Part shown: positions 1 to 7,779 of the stretch, piece by piece
Layout of the letters: the number at the start of each line of letters is the position of its first letter
Position numbering within the stretch: the first letter of the stretch is position 1
Source: Flavobacterium sp. Leaf82
GTDB lineage: Bacteria > Bacteroidota > Bacteroidia > Flavobacteriales > Flavobacteriaceae
DNA: 64,000 nt
NCBI RefSeq assembly: GCF_001422725.1
Contig: NZ_LMMA01000032.1
Span: 186,001 to 250,000, forward strand
Direction: 5' to 3'
Program-made: the position numbers and the translations under genes
Notes under the pieces: generated by a model
What the model saw: only the letters and a program-made list of their open reading frames with translations
The model's database searches: none
Told to the model about the DNA's origin: nothing

Positions 1-1333
1 TTGCGGTGTAGAATATAGGGAATCCAGAAATTCCCAATCAGGCAGAGTACGCATTCAGAAATTTCGAACAGCCTTTGTAGATGTCGATAATTACGAGATA
101 GACAACAGTTATTTAATACAGGATCAACTGCCAAAAATGGGACATTTGGGATACAGTTTACTCCAGAAGACTAAACTTGAGTTTGAGGACTTAAAAGACG
201 TAGAGATAATTGTAAGATTTGTAGGGATTTATGATACGGTTTCGTCTTATTTTGAGCAAAATGATGTCAGGGATCACTATGACGATTACGGAAATCTAAA
301 AGACGAAGGAGGTAAACTATTAAAAGAAGCATGGTCGACACATTTTAATGATGACGTTGGCGAACTGCATCTTAACAATTTGCACTGCCAAAAAGTAGTT
401 CATTTTACTGCCAAAGATGAACATCGCCAGAATTTTGCACTTACTCGAATTAATCAAATCCAGGGAAAGTATATTGAAAAAAACTTCCCGGGAGTGCATT
501 GTGATATTGGAGGAGCTTATATGACCGAGAAAGAGGTTATTGATGAAATAGGAACCAGTCTAAAAGATGAAAAGGGTGCTTTTTCTTTTCTAGCAGGAAT
601 TATTCCTAGTAACCTACCGGGATTGAACGCCCTTAGAAGAGATTTAATAAAACAATATTGGTATCATGAAGATCAGATAGAAATAAAAAGACAGTGGAGT
701 TTACCTTCTTATTATAAATTAACCGGAACTCGTGGTAAAAAAATAGAAGGAACTGATGATGAGTATGAGGGAGTAAAAAAAGAATACAGCTATATCCCGC
801 TCCACTTTATGGAGACTTATGCGAGAAGTACCGCAATGGATGAGAATATTAAACAAAAGACAAGTGAAAAATTTCCATTAGATGATTTTTTAAAAGATGT
901 CGAGAGTTACTTAACACCTTATGCTCTGGACGAAACCAACCAGGTTAAAGAATGGGATTTTATAAGTGACGAAGAAATTGAACAAAAAAGATTGGATAGA
1001 ATAGAGCAACAAAAGCTACAAACAGAAATAAAAAATATAGAAGAAAAGCTAAAAGACCATACTTATGAGTATGAGGCGCTAAAAATATCGACCGACAATT
1101 TGAGGGTAGAACAATATAAACCTAAAATGGATTTTGGTACGCTAAAAATACCGCAAGAAGTTCCTGTAGAAGAACCTGGAATAAAAACGATAGAGCTGGA
1201 AGAGGTTAAAATTATCTCCTATAATCCTCAAAAAATGTTACGAACATTAAGGAATGAGTACTTACATTGGTCTTCAACAAGAGACTGGTTTGGTATGCAG
1301 CCTAATACAAATAGAAAAAGACAAATACATTAG
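1..1333 (+). CDS. Tle1-like (DUF2235) T6SS phospholipase effector, 5' end outside window
   Basis: The frame is open from the left edge, through position 2 and past the first ATG at 137, so the gene starts upstream of the window. The visible part has the later motifs of the DUF2235/Tle1 lipase family: a FVGIYDTV segment (catalytic Asp region, near 207-230), a DEHRQNFA segment (near 415-435) and FPGVHCDIGGAY (near 487-522) with the presumed catalytic His. The GxSxG serine motif should lie upstream and cannot be checked. The C-terminal third is charged, with a coiled-coil-like stretch of Glu and Lys. Tle1 enzymes are T6SS-delivered phospholipases that attack membrane lipids in the target cell. 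The position ahead of other effectors and VgrG fits that role. The family call rests on motifs. Confidence 0.75.
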   Translation, partial: CGVEYRESRNSQSGRVRIQKFRTAFVDVDNYEIDNSYLIQDQLPKMGHLGYSLLQKTKLEFEDLKDVEIIVRFVGIYDTVSSYFEQNDVRDHYDDYGNLKDEGGKLLKEAWSTHFNDDVGELHLNNLHCQKVVHFTAKDEHRQNFALTRINQIQGKYIEKNFPGVHCDIGGAYMTEKEVIDEIGTSLKDEKGAFSFLAGIIPSNLPGLNALRRDLIKQYWYHEDQIEIKRQWSLPSYYKLTGTRGKKIEGTDDEYEGVKKEYSYIPLHFMETYARSTAMDENIKQKTSEKFPLDDFLKDVESYLTPYALDETNQVKEWDFISDEEIEQKRLDRIEQQKLQTEIKNIEEKLKDHTYEYEALKISTDNLRVEQYKPKMDFGTLKIPQEVPVEEPGIKTIELEEVKIISYNPQKMLRTLRNEYLHWSSTRDWFGMQPNTNRKRQIH

Positions 1334-1334
1334 T

Positions 1335-2081
1335 ATGAATTATTTAGATTACCATGTTGTACTTCCAGAACTTGATAAAATAAATAATTTTTTATTTGAA
1401 ACCCTGACAACAGACTTTTCGAACCCTAAAAAGGTAAAAAAAATAAATTATCTAAGAAAGATTACCATTACGAGATACAAAAATGACGGAAATGATATGC
1501 TGTTTCAGTTATTTCTCTCTGAAATTGAAATCACAAGTAATCTGTCGATAGAAAATATTTTTTTTCTAAAAAAAATAGGATCTGCTTTTGATGAAATTGA
1601 AGTTGAAATAAATAATCATGGAAAAATCATCAAAATATTAAATTTTGAAGAACTGGGAAAACGATGGGAAATTATTCATGTAAAACTAGCCATAGATAAT
1701 GTAGGTTTTGTTGTAGAATCATATATGCAGGATATTAGCAATTTATTACAAGACGAAAAAAAATTAATATCCTTTTTTTCTGATTATAAAATGTTTGGTC
1801 TATATTTTTCGAGTTTATACAGAAACTCTTATGCTGTTGAGCGTCAAAAAAAAATAATAGATTGTGGGAACACTTTAATATTAGAGCGTTTTTATCCAAA
1901 AGATGAAAAATTTGATACTTATTTAATAGAAGGAGTGCCTCTTGACAGTAATAGAGATAGTGATTTTTTTAAATACAAGGGCAGTATTGAATATAGGGAA
2001 AACCAAATAGAATTAGCAACACTAGAAATAGAAAAAGAAGAATCGACCATTTTGTATAACATTAATAAAACAACACTTTAA
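1335..2081 (+). CDS. Uncharacterised protein, probable immunity partner of the Tle1-like effector
   Basis: The 248-residue frame starts one base after the lipase stop codon. A longer reading is open from 1254 but would run inside the lipase gene, so the ATG at 1335 is preferred. The stop overlaps the next start in a TAATG arrangement, so lipase, this gene and the PAAR-amidase gene are tightly coupled. I recognise no family. The protein is rich in Ile, Lys, Glu and Asn and I see no clear signal peptide or membrane span. Its position directly after a lipase effector is typical of T6SS immunity genes; that role is inferred from position only. Confidence 0.6.
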   Translation: MNYLDYHVVLPELDKINNFLFETLTTDFSNPKKVKKINYLRKITITRYKNDGNDMLFQLFLSEIEITSNLSIENIFFLKKIGSAFDEIEVEINNHGKIIKILNFEELGKRWEIIHVKLAIDNVGFVVESYMQDISNLLQDEKKLISFFSDYKMFGLYFSSLYRNSYAVERQKKIIDCGNTLILERFYPKDEKFDTYLIEGVPLDSNRDSDFFKYKGSIEYRENQIELATLEIEKEESTILYNINKTTL

Positions 2082-3745
2082 TGGCAAAACCAGATAATAC
2101 TTTAAAAAGAAAAGAGCGCGAGGAAAAAGAAGACGCTGAGGATGGCTTGAAATTTGTAATTAACGGAGCCAAACTCAAATGCGAGTTATGTACCGTTCCG
2201 GCAGGTGACTTAAAAGTAAATTTTGATACCCCAACCATACAAGATAAAAAAGTGGCTACAGTGGTCGAGAAAGATATGAAGAGTTTAATCTTTAAAGGCA
2301 ATTGCAAAAAAAGCCCAAATAGTGCCAGCCCTTGTGCTTCGGTTATGAAACTTGCCGATTGGAAAGACGTAGGGACAGTATATTTTCAGGACAAATTCCC
2401 CCTGCTTCTTAAAAGCACCATAAAATGTGAATATGGTGGCGTTGATATTAAAATTACAGACTCTGCACAACGCAATAAGGTTGAAAAAATTGAAACCACA
2501 GGCGCGCCTGTGCCAAATTTAGAAGCCATGGTAACGGATGCTTATTTTGCAAAAAAAATTGATAATAATTATAAGAAAATTTCATGGTCAGGTATTAATG
2601 ATGAAGTATATTTAGTTGTTAAAACAATTGGATTAATTGGAAAGGTAATTGAAATAAATTTAAAAGATAAAGATGGAATAATAACAAATGAGAAATATGG
2701 AATTATTCCTTTTTTACAAGATGATTCAGATAAAAAAGGAAAATTTAGTGCTGTAGTTGATTCAAATAATCTGGCAGTATTTAAGTTGCAATTAAAACCT
2801 TCAAAGAATGATAAAGAGATTGAGGAATGGAGAAATAAAATAGCAGTTTCTGCAGATAAAAAAGCTTATTTGTGTATTTTGGTTGACGCAGGTAAACATA
2901 ATCCCGATTTAAATATAACATATAATGGAAAAAATTCCAATAATGATAAAACTTCAGAAAAATCAGAAAAATCTAATTATTGGTTGGATATTCAGGGAAA
3001 ATGGTTTGAGTTAAGAAGAAAAAATCCAACTATTGTTGTTGATCCAGGACATGGATATACAAAAGGGAATACAGGAGCTGTAAGTTGGATTTACACTTAT
3101 AAATTAAAGGATAAAGAGGGAAAAGTAATATTAGATGATAAAAAGCAACCAAAAACTGAAAAGAACAATGTAGAACAATTGCCGCAATATGTTATTGATA
3201 ATCCAACTGAGTGGATAATAAGCACTAAGGAAGACCCCAATAGATCTGAAAGATTTCTAGTTTATGATGTTTCTAATAAATTGAAGCAACTTTTGGAAAA
3301 TAATGGTTATACAACTTTAATAACAAGAGAGAGAGGACCTATAGCAGGGGCTGATGACCCCGCAACAAGAAAGGCAAGAATTGATTTGGCAATTGAAAAT
3401 AAAGCTGATTATTTTATCTCTATTCATGCAGATGGTGCTACTGGTTACACTTCTTCGGGTTCTCACGTTATATATCCTTCAAGTGATAATAGCGAATGTA
3501 TAGAGTTAGCAACAGATATATTCAGTTCCTATAACATTGTAGAAGTCGAATCTACATCTCCAAAATCTGATGTTAGAGGTTTGCAAGTATTAAGTCAAAA
3601 AAGTAATACAATCAAAAGAAAAGTATTAGTTGAACTAGGATTTGTCACAACTCCAAAAGATTCAAAAGCTTTGTTTATGAATATTAACCAAATTGCCCAG
3701 CAATTATATGATGGACTTGTAAAAAATATAAATAAAAATTTTTAA
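2081..3745 (+). CDS. DUF4280 (PAAR-like) protein fused to N-acetylmuramoyl-L-alanine amidase, T6SS effector
   Basis: The protein has 554 residues. Residues about 20-140 look like a DUF4280 PAAR-like spike-tip domain, with paired cysteines in LKCELCTVPAGDL and a repeat of the form CKKSPNSASPCAS. From about residue 317 there is an Amidase_3 domain: DPGHG with zinc-ligand His324, Glu390 in SERFLVYD, His449 in SIHAD and catalytic Glu518 in VELGF. The expected zinc and catalytic residues of the family are therefore all present. Such enzymes cut the amide bond between MurNAc and the peptide stem. The fusion suggests delivery on the VgrG tip into the periplasm of a rival. The middle part (about 150-310) is unassigned. 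The lipoprotein gene two bases downstream is a likely immunity partner. Confidence 0.85.
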   Translation: MAKPDNTLKRKEREEKEDAEDGLKFVINGAKLKCELCTVPAGDLKVNFDTPTIQDKKVATVVEKDMKSLIFKGNCKKSPNSASPCASVMKLADWKDVGTVYFQDKFPLLLKSTIKCEYGGVDIKITDSAQRNKVEKIETTGAPVPNLEAMVTDAYFAKKIDNNYKKISWSGINDEVYLVVKTIGLIGKVIEINLKDKDGIITNEKYGIIPFLQDDSDKKGKFSAVVDSNNLAVFKLQLKPSKNDKEIEEWRNKIAVSADKKAYLCILVDAGKHNPDLNITYNGKNSNNDKTSEKSEKSNYWLDIQGKWFELRRKNPTIVVDPGHGYTKGNTGAVSWIYTYKLKDKEGKVILDDKKQPKTEKNNVEQLPQYVIDNPTEWIISTKEDPNRSERFLVYDVSNKLKQLLENNGYTTLITRERGPIAGADDPATRKARIDLAIENKADYFISIHADGATGYTSSGSHVIYPSSDNSECIELATDIFSSYNIVEVESTSPKSDVRGLQVLSQKSNTIKRKVLVELGFVTTPKDSKALFMNINQIAQQLYDGLVKNINKNF

Positions 3746-3747
3746 AA

Positions 3748-4323
3748 ATGAAATACCTATATATAATTTTAGTGTTTATATTTTTTGTTCAATGTAAAAA
3801 CAAAGAGATTAAAAGTAAATCTGAAATCGATAGTAAAAAGGAAATAATTGAACAGTCAAGTATTGACACTTTAGATAAAGCAAAAGATATTTTAGGTAAA
3901 AAAAATGACACTTTATCAAAAACCTTATATAAAAATGGTATGATTAAAGATCTAATACTTGCTAAGGATAGTTTAGGAAGTAAAGAATTACACTTGTCAT
4001 TTTATGAAAACAAGAATTTAAAATACAAAGGATTACAAGGAAATATTAGTAATAAAGAAATAAGCACTGGAACGTCGTTAGAAACATGGTTTTATTATGA
4101 TTTCAATAAAAATTTAGATTCAACTATTTATTATAACAATTCTGTATATGGAAAAGATTTTATTGAGAAAAAAAGATTTTACAAGAATGGAACAATTAAA
4201 TCTATTGAAAGATATAATAATTACATCTTGTATGAAAATGAATTAGATTCTATAGGGGAATGGAAATATTACAATAAAGAAGGAAAATTAATTAAAAGCA
4301 AAAAATATTCTGGCAGAAAGTAA
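3748..4323 (+). CDS. MORN-like repeat lipoprotein, candidate immunity to the amidase effector
   Basis: The 191-residue protein starts with a short lipoprotein signal ending at Cys16 (IFFVQC). The mature part has repeated YKNG, YENK and YYNKEGKL units spaced about 20 residues apart, like the MORN_2 repeats seen in many Bacteroidota antitoxin or immunity-like proteins. It begins two bases after the amidase effector stop, so the two are co-translated. A lipid-anchored periplasmic protein is where an inhibitor of an incoming peptidoglycan amidase would be needed. Lipoprotein status is seen from the sequence; the immunity role is inferred. Confidence 0.65.
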   Translation: MKYLYIILVFIFFVQCKNKEIKSKSEIDSKKEIIEQSSIDTLDKAKDILGKKNDTLSKTLYKNGMIKDLILAKDSLGSKELHLSFYENKNLKYKGLQGNISNKEISTGTSLETWFYYDFNKNLDSTIYYNNSVYGKDFIEKKRFYKNGTIKSIERYNNYILYENELDSIGEWKYYNKEGKLIKSKKYSGRK

Positions 4324-4394
4324 AACTAATATTATCTATTTCTCTTATTAAAATATAAAATTTTATACGGTGTGATTGTATTAAACAAAATATT

Positions 4395-5021
4395 TTGAAT
4401 ATAGTAGAAGAAGAGTTATCCTGTAAAGAAACTAACGTGAAAACAAATTTAAATTTTGAACATACTACCTGCAAGAATAATTTAATAATAGGAAACAATC
4501 TAAAAAAACTTATAAATTCAAAATTTGCAATTTATAGTATAATCTTATTATTGATTTATTTACTGGCATTTATATCCTTTAATAAAAGTTGGTTCTTTGA
4601 TTTTAGCATGTTTTCATTTTGTATAGCAGGATTTTGCTGGATTGTATTTTATATGAATTCGCAACAAATGATTAACAAAAATCAATTTAAGCAATTTGCT
4701 TTATTAGGGCTCTTGATTATTTTTTTAAGTACTATTTTATTGATAACAACAAAAAGTAATTTTTTTGATTTTATAGTTACAGTATTTCCATTGTTTTATG
4801 TTCTTTATTTTCGGGTTTTACTATTTTTATTTTATAAAGATTTTCATAATTCCTATAAGAAACCAACCCTTTTATTTGCGTCAAAGGGTAGTAAATGGAG
4901 ACATGAAAATCAAGATTATACTTATATTATATCTACAAAAGAAATAATCTTATCTAATTTACTTTTTTTTGGTCCTTTCTTATTTGCAGGACTTGTATTT
5001 GTTGTAATTGTAATTAGATAG
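4395..5021 (+). CDS. Multi-pass membrane protein of unknown function, start uncertain
   Basis: The 208-residue reading has about five hydrophobic segments (near residues 43-62, 70-88, 100-118, 124-145 and 185-207). A soluble stretch with SKGSKWRHENQDYTYI lies before the last one. No ATG is available: the frame is open from 4359, the first usable codon is TTG at 4395, and the first Met is already inside a membrane segment. It may start at TTG or be the 5'-truncated remnant of a longer gene. It follows an effector-immunity pair and could be another immunity protein. No family was recognised. Confidence 0.45.
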   Translation: MNIVEEELSCKETNVKTNLNFEHTTCKNNLIIGNNLKKLINSKFAIYSIILLLIYLLAFISFNKSWFFDFSMFSFCIAGFCWIVFYMNSQQMINKNQFKQFALLGLLIIFLSTILLITTKSNFFDFIVTVFPLFYVLYFRVLLFLFYKDFHNSYKKPTLLFASKGSKWRHENQDYTYIISTKEIILSNLLFFGPFLFAGLVFVVIVIR

Positions 5022-5320
5022 CTTTAGAAAGTATAAAGCGATTTTATTAAAAGCTAATATATCACTATAGAAATTATTAAATAAAAAATTTATGATTTTA
5101 TTTAAATATTAAAATCATAAAAATTCTCTGCAAGCCCAGTAAATACTGTATTCTTACATATTTGCATTGTTTTTTAAAAATATATTTCCCTTTTTTTGAT
5201 GAAAAATATTACTAATAGACTTGTTTGTTTCATTTATATTTGTATATTCGTACAACAAATTGATTGCGAATCACCCTCACCTTCCTACAAGAAGCAATTA
5301 AAAAAAAGTACATTAGTACA

Positions 5321-5361
5321 AAAAAGAGGTATTCTAAAATCATGTAGAATACCTCTTTTTT
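5321..5361. terminator. Strong hairpin terminator upstream of tssD
   Basis: Two perfect 11-base arms (5325-5335 and 5346-5356) with a 10-base loop are flanked by an A run on the left and a T run on the right, so it could work in both directions. It is the main feature of the 412-base gap between the membrane protein and tssD. The gap also holds a weaker 12-bp hairpin at 5089-5121 without a T tract. I see no convincing gene there. Confidence 0.85.
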
Positions 5362-5433
5362 TTGTTAATACTAGTCATACAAAATAAAAGAGGATTCTAA
5401 AAACATTTTTTTAACAACTTAATTATTTTTATT

Positions 5434-5829
5434 ATGGCATTTAAAGCAATTTTAGAATTCGAAGGAAACGAGTACCAAGTATTATTCTCAAAAGTCGATA
5501 TGTTAAGACATACTGATGGTAAAGGAGCTGTTTCTTCTGAAATTAAAGGAGGAAGATTAAACTTAAGACTAAAATCTACTGACAATACTACAGTTATTGA
5601 ACAGGCAGTAAACAGTCAACACAAACCGGTAAGCGGAAAAGTAAAATTTTTCAAGGCAGATTCTGAACAAGTTATGAAAGAACTTTCTTTTGAAAATGCT
5701 TTTATTGTATTCTTCAGCGAGCAACTTGACGCTATGGCAGAAACTCCAATGACTACTGAGATCACTTTCTCAGCAGAAAAAATTACATTAGGTAATGCAA
5801 CATTAGATAACAATTGGGCTAAAATCTAA
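5434..5829 (+). CDS. tssD: Type VI secretion tube protein TssD (Hcp)
   Basis: At 131 residues this has the size and character of the Bacteroidota TssD family: it begins MAFKAILEFEGNEYQVLF and keeps the beta-rich pattern KVDMLRHTDGKG, EIKGGRLNLRL and KVKFFKADSEQVMKEL, ending with NNWAKI. Hcp-fold proteins stack as hexamer rings to form the secreted inner tube, and small effectors can ride inside the ring. The gene stands alone between two hairpin terminators, which fits the high, separate expression expected for the tube protein. No other structural tss genes are in the window, so the rest of the machine must be elsewhere in the genome. Confidence 0.9.
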   Translation: MAFKAILEFEGNEYQVLFSKVDMLRHTDGKGAVSSEIKGGRLNLRLKSTDNTTVIEQAVNSQHKPVSGKVKFFKADSEQVMKELSFENAFIVFFSEQLDAMAETPMTTEITFSAEKITLGNATLDNNWAKI

Positions 5830-5844
5830 TTTTTACTCATTGAT

Positions 5845-5873
5845 ACAGGAAGCGGTAATTTATCGCTTCCTGT
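5845..5873 (+). terminator. Terminator after tssD
   Basis: A perfect 10-bp stem (5845-5854 with 5864-5873) and 9-base loop lie 15 bases after the tssD stop and are followed by a T-containing tail. Confidence 0.75.
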
Positions 5874-6242
5874 TTCTATATATTTTAATATTTTTTTTAA
5901 GAGATTATTATTGAATAATATTAAGATTGTATTTGTTTCTTTTAAAGATAAAAGAGATTATATTTTGCAACATTGATTTATGCAGTTTTGTTTATTTAAG
6001 CTTCAGGATTGTTACTACGATGTTTGGCTAGTTTTCTTCTTTTTTCTCGATTCAGAAAATCATAAGTATGCCCTAAACATACTTTTATGCAGGATTTTTA
6101 TTAAAAAATAATTTTAATTAAGGAAAAATGAAATATATACCTATAATTAAATAAGAGTATACCACAAAAAATACTTTCATGATAGAGCTTAAAAAGAGAT
6201 CTTATTTTAGGAGTATTGACTTATCCAAAACTAATAAATACC
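5874..6242. other. AT-rich gap with no recognisable gene
   Basis: These 369 bases lie between the tssD terminator and the glucosaminidase gene. A small hairpin (near 6066-6084) is present. I see no open frame with coding character and no clear promoter match. Confidence 0.5.
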
Positions 6243-7106
6243 ATGGCTAAATCTTCATCCTCAGGAAAAAACAAAAATGCCAGTTCTTTGGGAGTCAAAG
6301 GCCCTCAATACAATCGGCAAACTGGTCAATGGGAAAATACAGATAAGCTGGGGGCAATGATGCAACGAAGAAGCGTACAAGGTTATCGTGTTGCAGAGGA
6401 TGTTAAATCTAAAAATTTAAATTCATCAGCTAAAAAAGAAAAACCGCTTCACCATCAATTTTTGACAACAATTGCCATTGACATTTATGATTTTGCCAAA
6501 TCAAAAGGGGCATCTGGTAAAGGCGCTTTATTAGTATTGGCACAGGCAAGTTTAGAAAGTGGATACGGAGTATCTGCAATAAAAAACGATGATTATAATT
6601 TATTTGGAGTAATGGGAAAACCTTCTAAGCGAAGTACTACCCACGGTACGGTGAAAGACTACTCTAACTTGGGAGGCTATCAGGCGGCTTTGACCGATTA
6701 TTTTAATAAAATTAATAAAAACTGGAGCTATTTTTCAGTTTTAATTACAAAAGATACCATTACGGCAGATGATATAGATAAAGCTTTTAATACAGGCAAA
6801 TATTATCCAACAGAGAAAGAAAGACATGGTGGTAAATATACCTATAATGCTGATAAAGATAGTGCGGGTAAAAATCATTATGGAGAACACTTATTAAACC
6901 AGATTGGTGATTTTAAAAAACGTTTCAATAAGAGTTTAGACTATCAATTAGAAGTTAATAAGGAGAGATTGAAGGAAATAAATACTCTTTTAACAAATAA
7001 TTCCCTTTTATTCACAGATCCCGGAAAGACTAAATTAGAGGATGAAAAAAGAATACTTATTAGCCAGAACGATAAATTTAATTCTATTTCAAATGAAATT
7101 AACTAG
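6243..7106 (+). CDS. Glucosaminidase-domain peptidoglycan hydrolase, T6SS effector candidate
   Basis: With the start at ATG 6243 the protein has 287 residues. A TTG nine codons upstream is possible but less likely. The N-terminus is rich in Ser, Lys and Asn and has no signal peptide, as expected for a T6SS cargo. Residues about 75-235 match the GH73 glucosaminidase pattern: ALLVLAQASLESGYG with catalytic Glu105, then YNLFGVMG and a conserved YPTEKERHGGKYTYN region. These enzymes cut the glycan strand after GlcNAc. The last 50 residues are helical and charged and may bind the delivery apparatus. A lipoprotein gene overlaps its 3' end and vgrG follows, so this resembles an effector-immunity-VgrG unit. 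Confidence 0.8.
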   Translation: MAKSSSSGKNKNASSLGVKGPQYNRQTGQWENTDKLGAMMQRRSVQGYRVAEDVKSKNLNSSAKKEKPLHHQFLTTIAIDIYDFAKSKGASGKGALLVLAQASLESGYGVSAIKNDDYNLFGVMGKPSKRSTTHGTVKDYSNLGGYQAALTDYFNKINKNWSYFSVLITKDTITADDIDKAFNTGKYYPTEKERHGGKYTYNADKDSAGKNHYGEHLLNQIGDFKKRFNKSLDYQLEVNKERLKEINTLLTNNSLLFTDPGKTKLEDEKRILISQNDKFNSISNEIN

Positions 7107-7749
7107 CTTTTTAAAACTAAAAATAATTTTAATTGTTTTTGTATGCCTGGCATGTAATTCAAAAAACAAAGAAAATAAGGTTTCAAATAATGTAATCAAA
7201 AATAAACAGGAAAATTTTGAAATTGATAGTTTAGAAGTTAAAGACAAAGAAGGAGTTTTATATACGATTAAGTATTATAATGATACTATTTACGTCGATC
7301 AGGCAAAAAAAAGTATTATAAAAATAGCATATCTAAATCGGTTAGATCGTGCATTTCCTATAAATGGTCTTATTGTAAATGATAAATCTACAGATTGTTA
7401 TATCACAGACAATAATATCCTTTTATTACCACTAAATGAAGTAAATAACAGAATAAACTTATTTGCAATTGATTTAAAAAATAAAAAAGAAATTAATTAT
7501 CAGTTTAATGATACATCTGATATAATTACAACAGCCATTAATTCTTTTTATTTTAATGAAAAAACGAACATAATAATAAGCACAAATAGCTTGAATTACG
7601 AAGGTAAAACAACTGTTCATTATTATAAAATTGGTAAAAGCTTAATTACGCATCAAGGGACTAAGGAATTAGATTTAACACCTGAGATGCTCGAAAGCAA
7701 TGAAGTACTCTGGAAGTTTTTAAATACACACAACAATAATATTCCTTAA
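7093..7749 (+). CDS. Lipoprotein, candidate immunity to the glucosaminidase effector
   Basis: The ATG at 7093 overlaps the end of the effector gene by 14 bases. A frame open from 7042 would delete the effector tail match and has no signal, so 7093 is preferred. The 218-residue product has an N-terminal hydrophobic stretch ending in a lipobox (VCLAC). The mature domain is beta-rich with no family I recognise. Translational coupling and periplasmic lipid anchoring fit a bound inhibitor of a peptidoglycan hydrolase. The same effector-lipoprotein layout occurs at 2081-4323. Confidence 0.65.
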   Translation: MKLTSFLKLKIILIVFVCLACNSKNKENKVSNNVIKNKQENFEIDSLEVKDKEGVLYTIKYYNDTIYVDQAKKSIIKIAYLNRLDRAFPINGLIVNDKSTDCYITDNNILLLPLNEVNNRINLFAIDLKNKKEINYQFNDTSDIITTAINSFYFNEKTNIIISTNSLNYEGKTTVHYYKIGKSLITHQGTKELDLTPEMLESNEVLWKFLNTHNNNIP

Positions 7750-7779
7750 GAGCAGCTACTAATACAAAAAAAATATACT

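Noticed and set aside
5196..5387. 63-codon open frame before tssD
   Set aside because: It reads straight through the perfect terminator hairpin at 5325-5356 and has no coding character.
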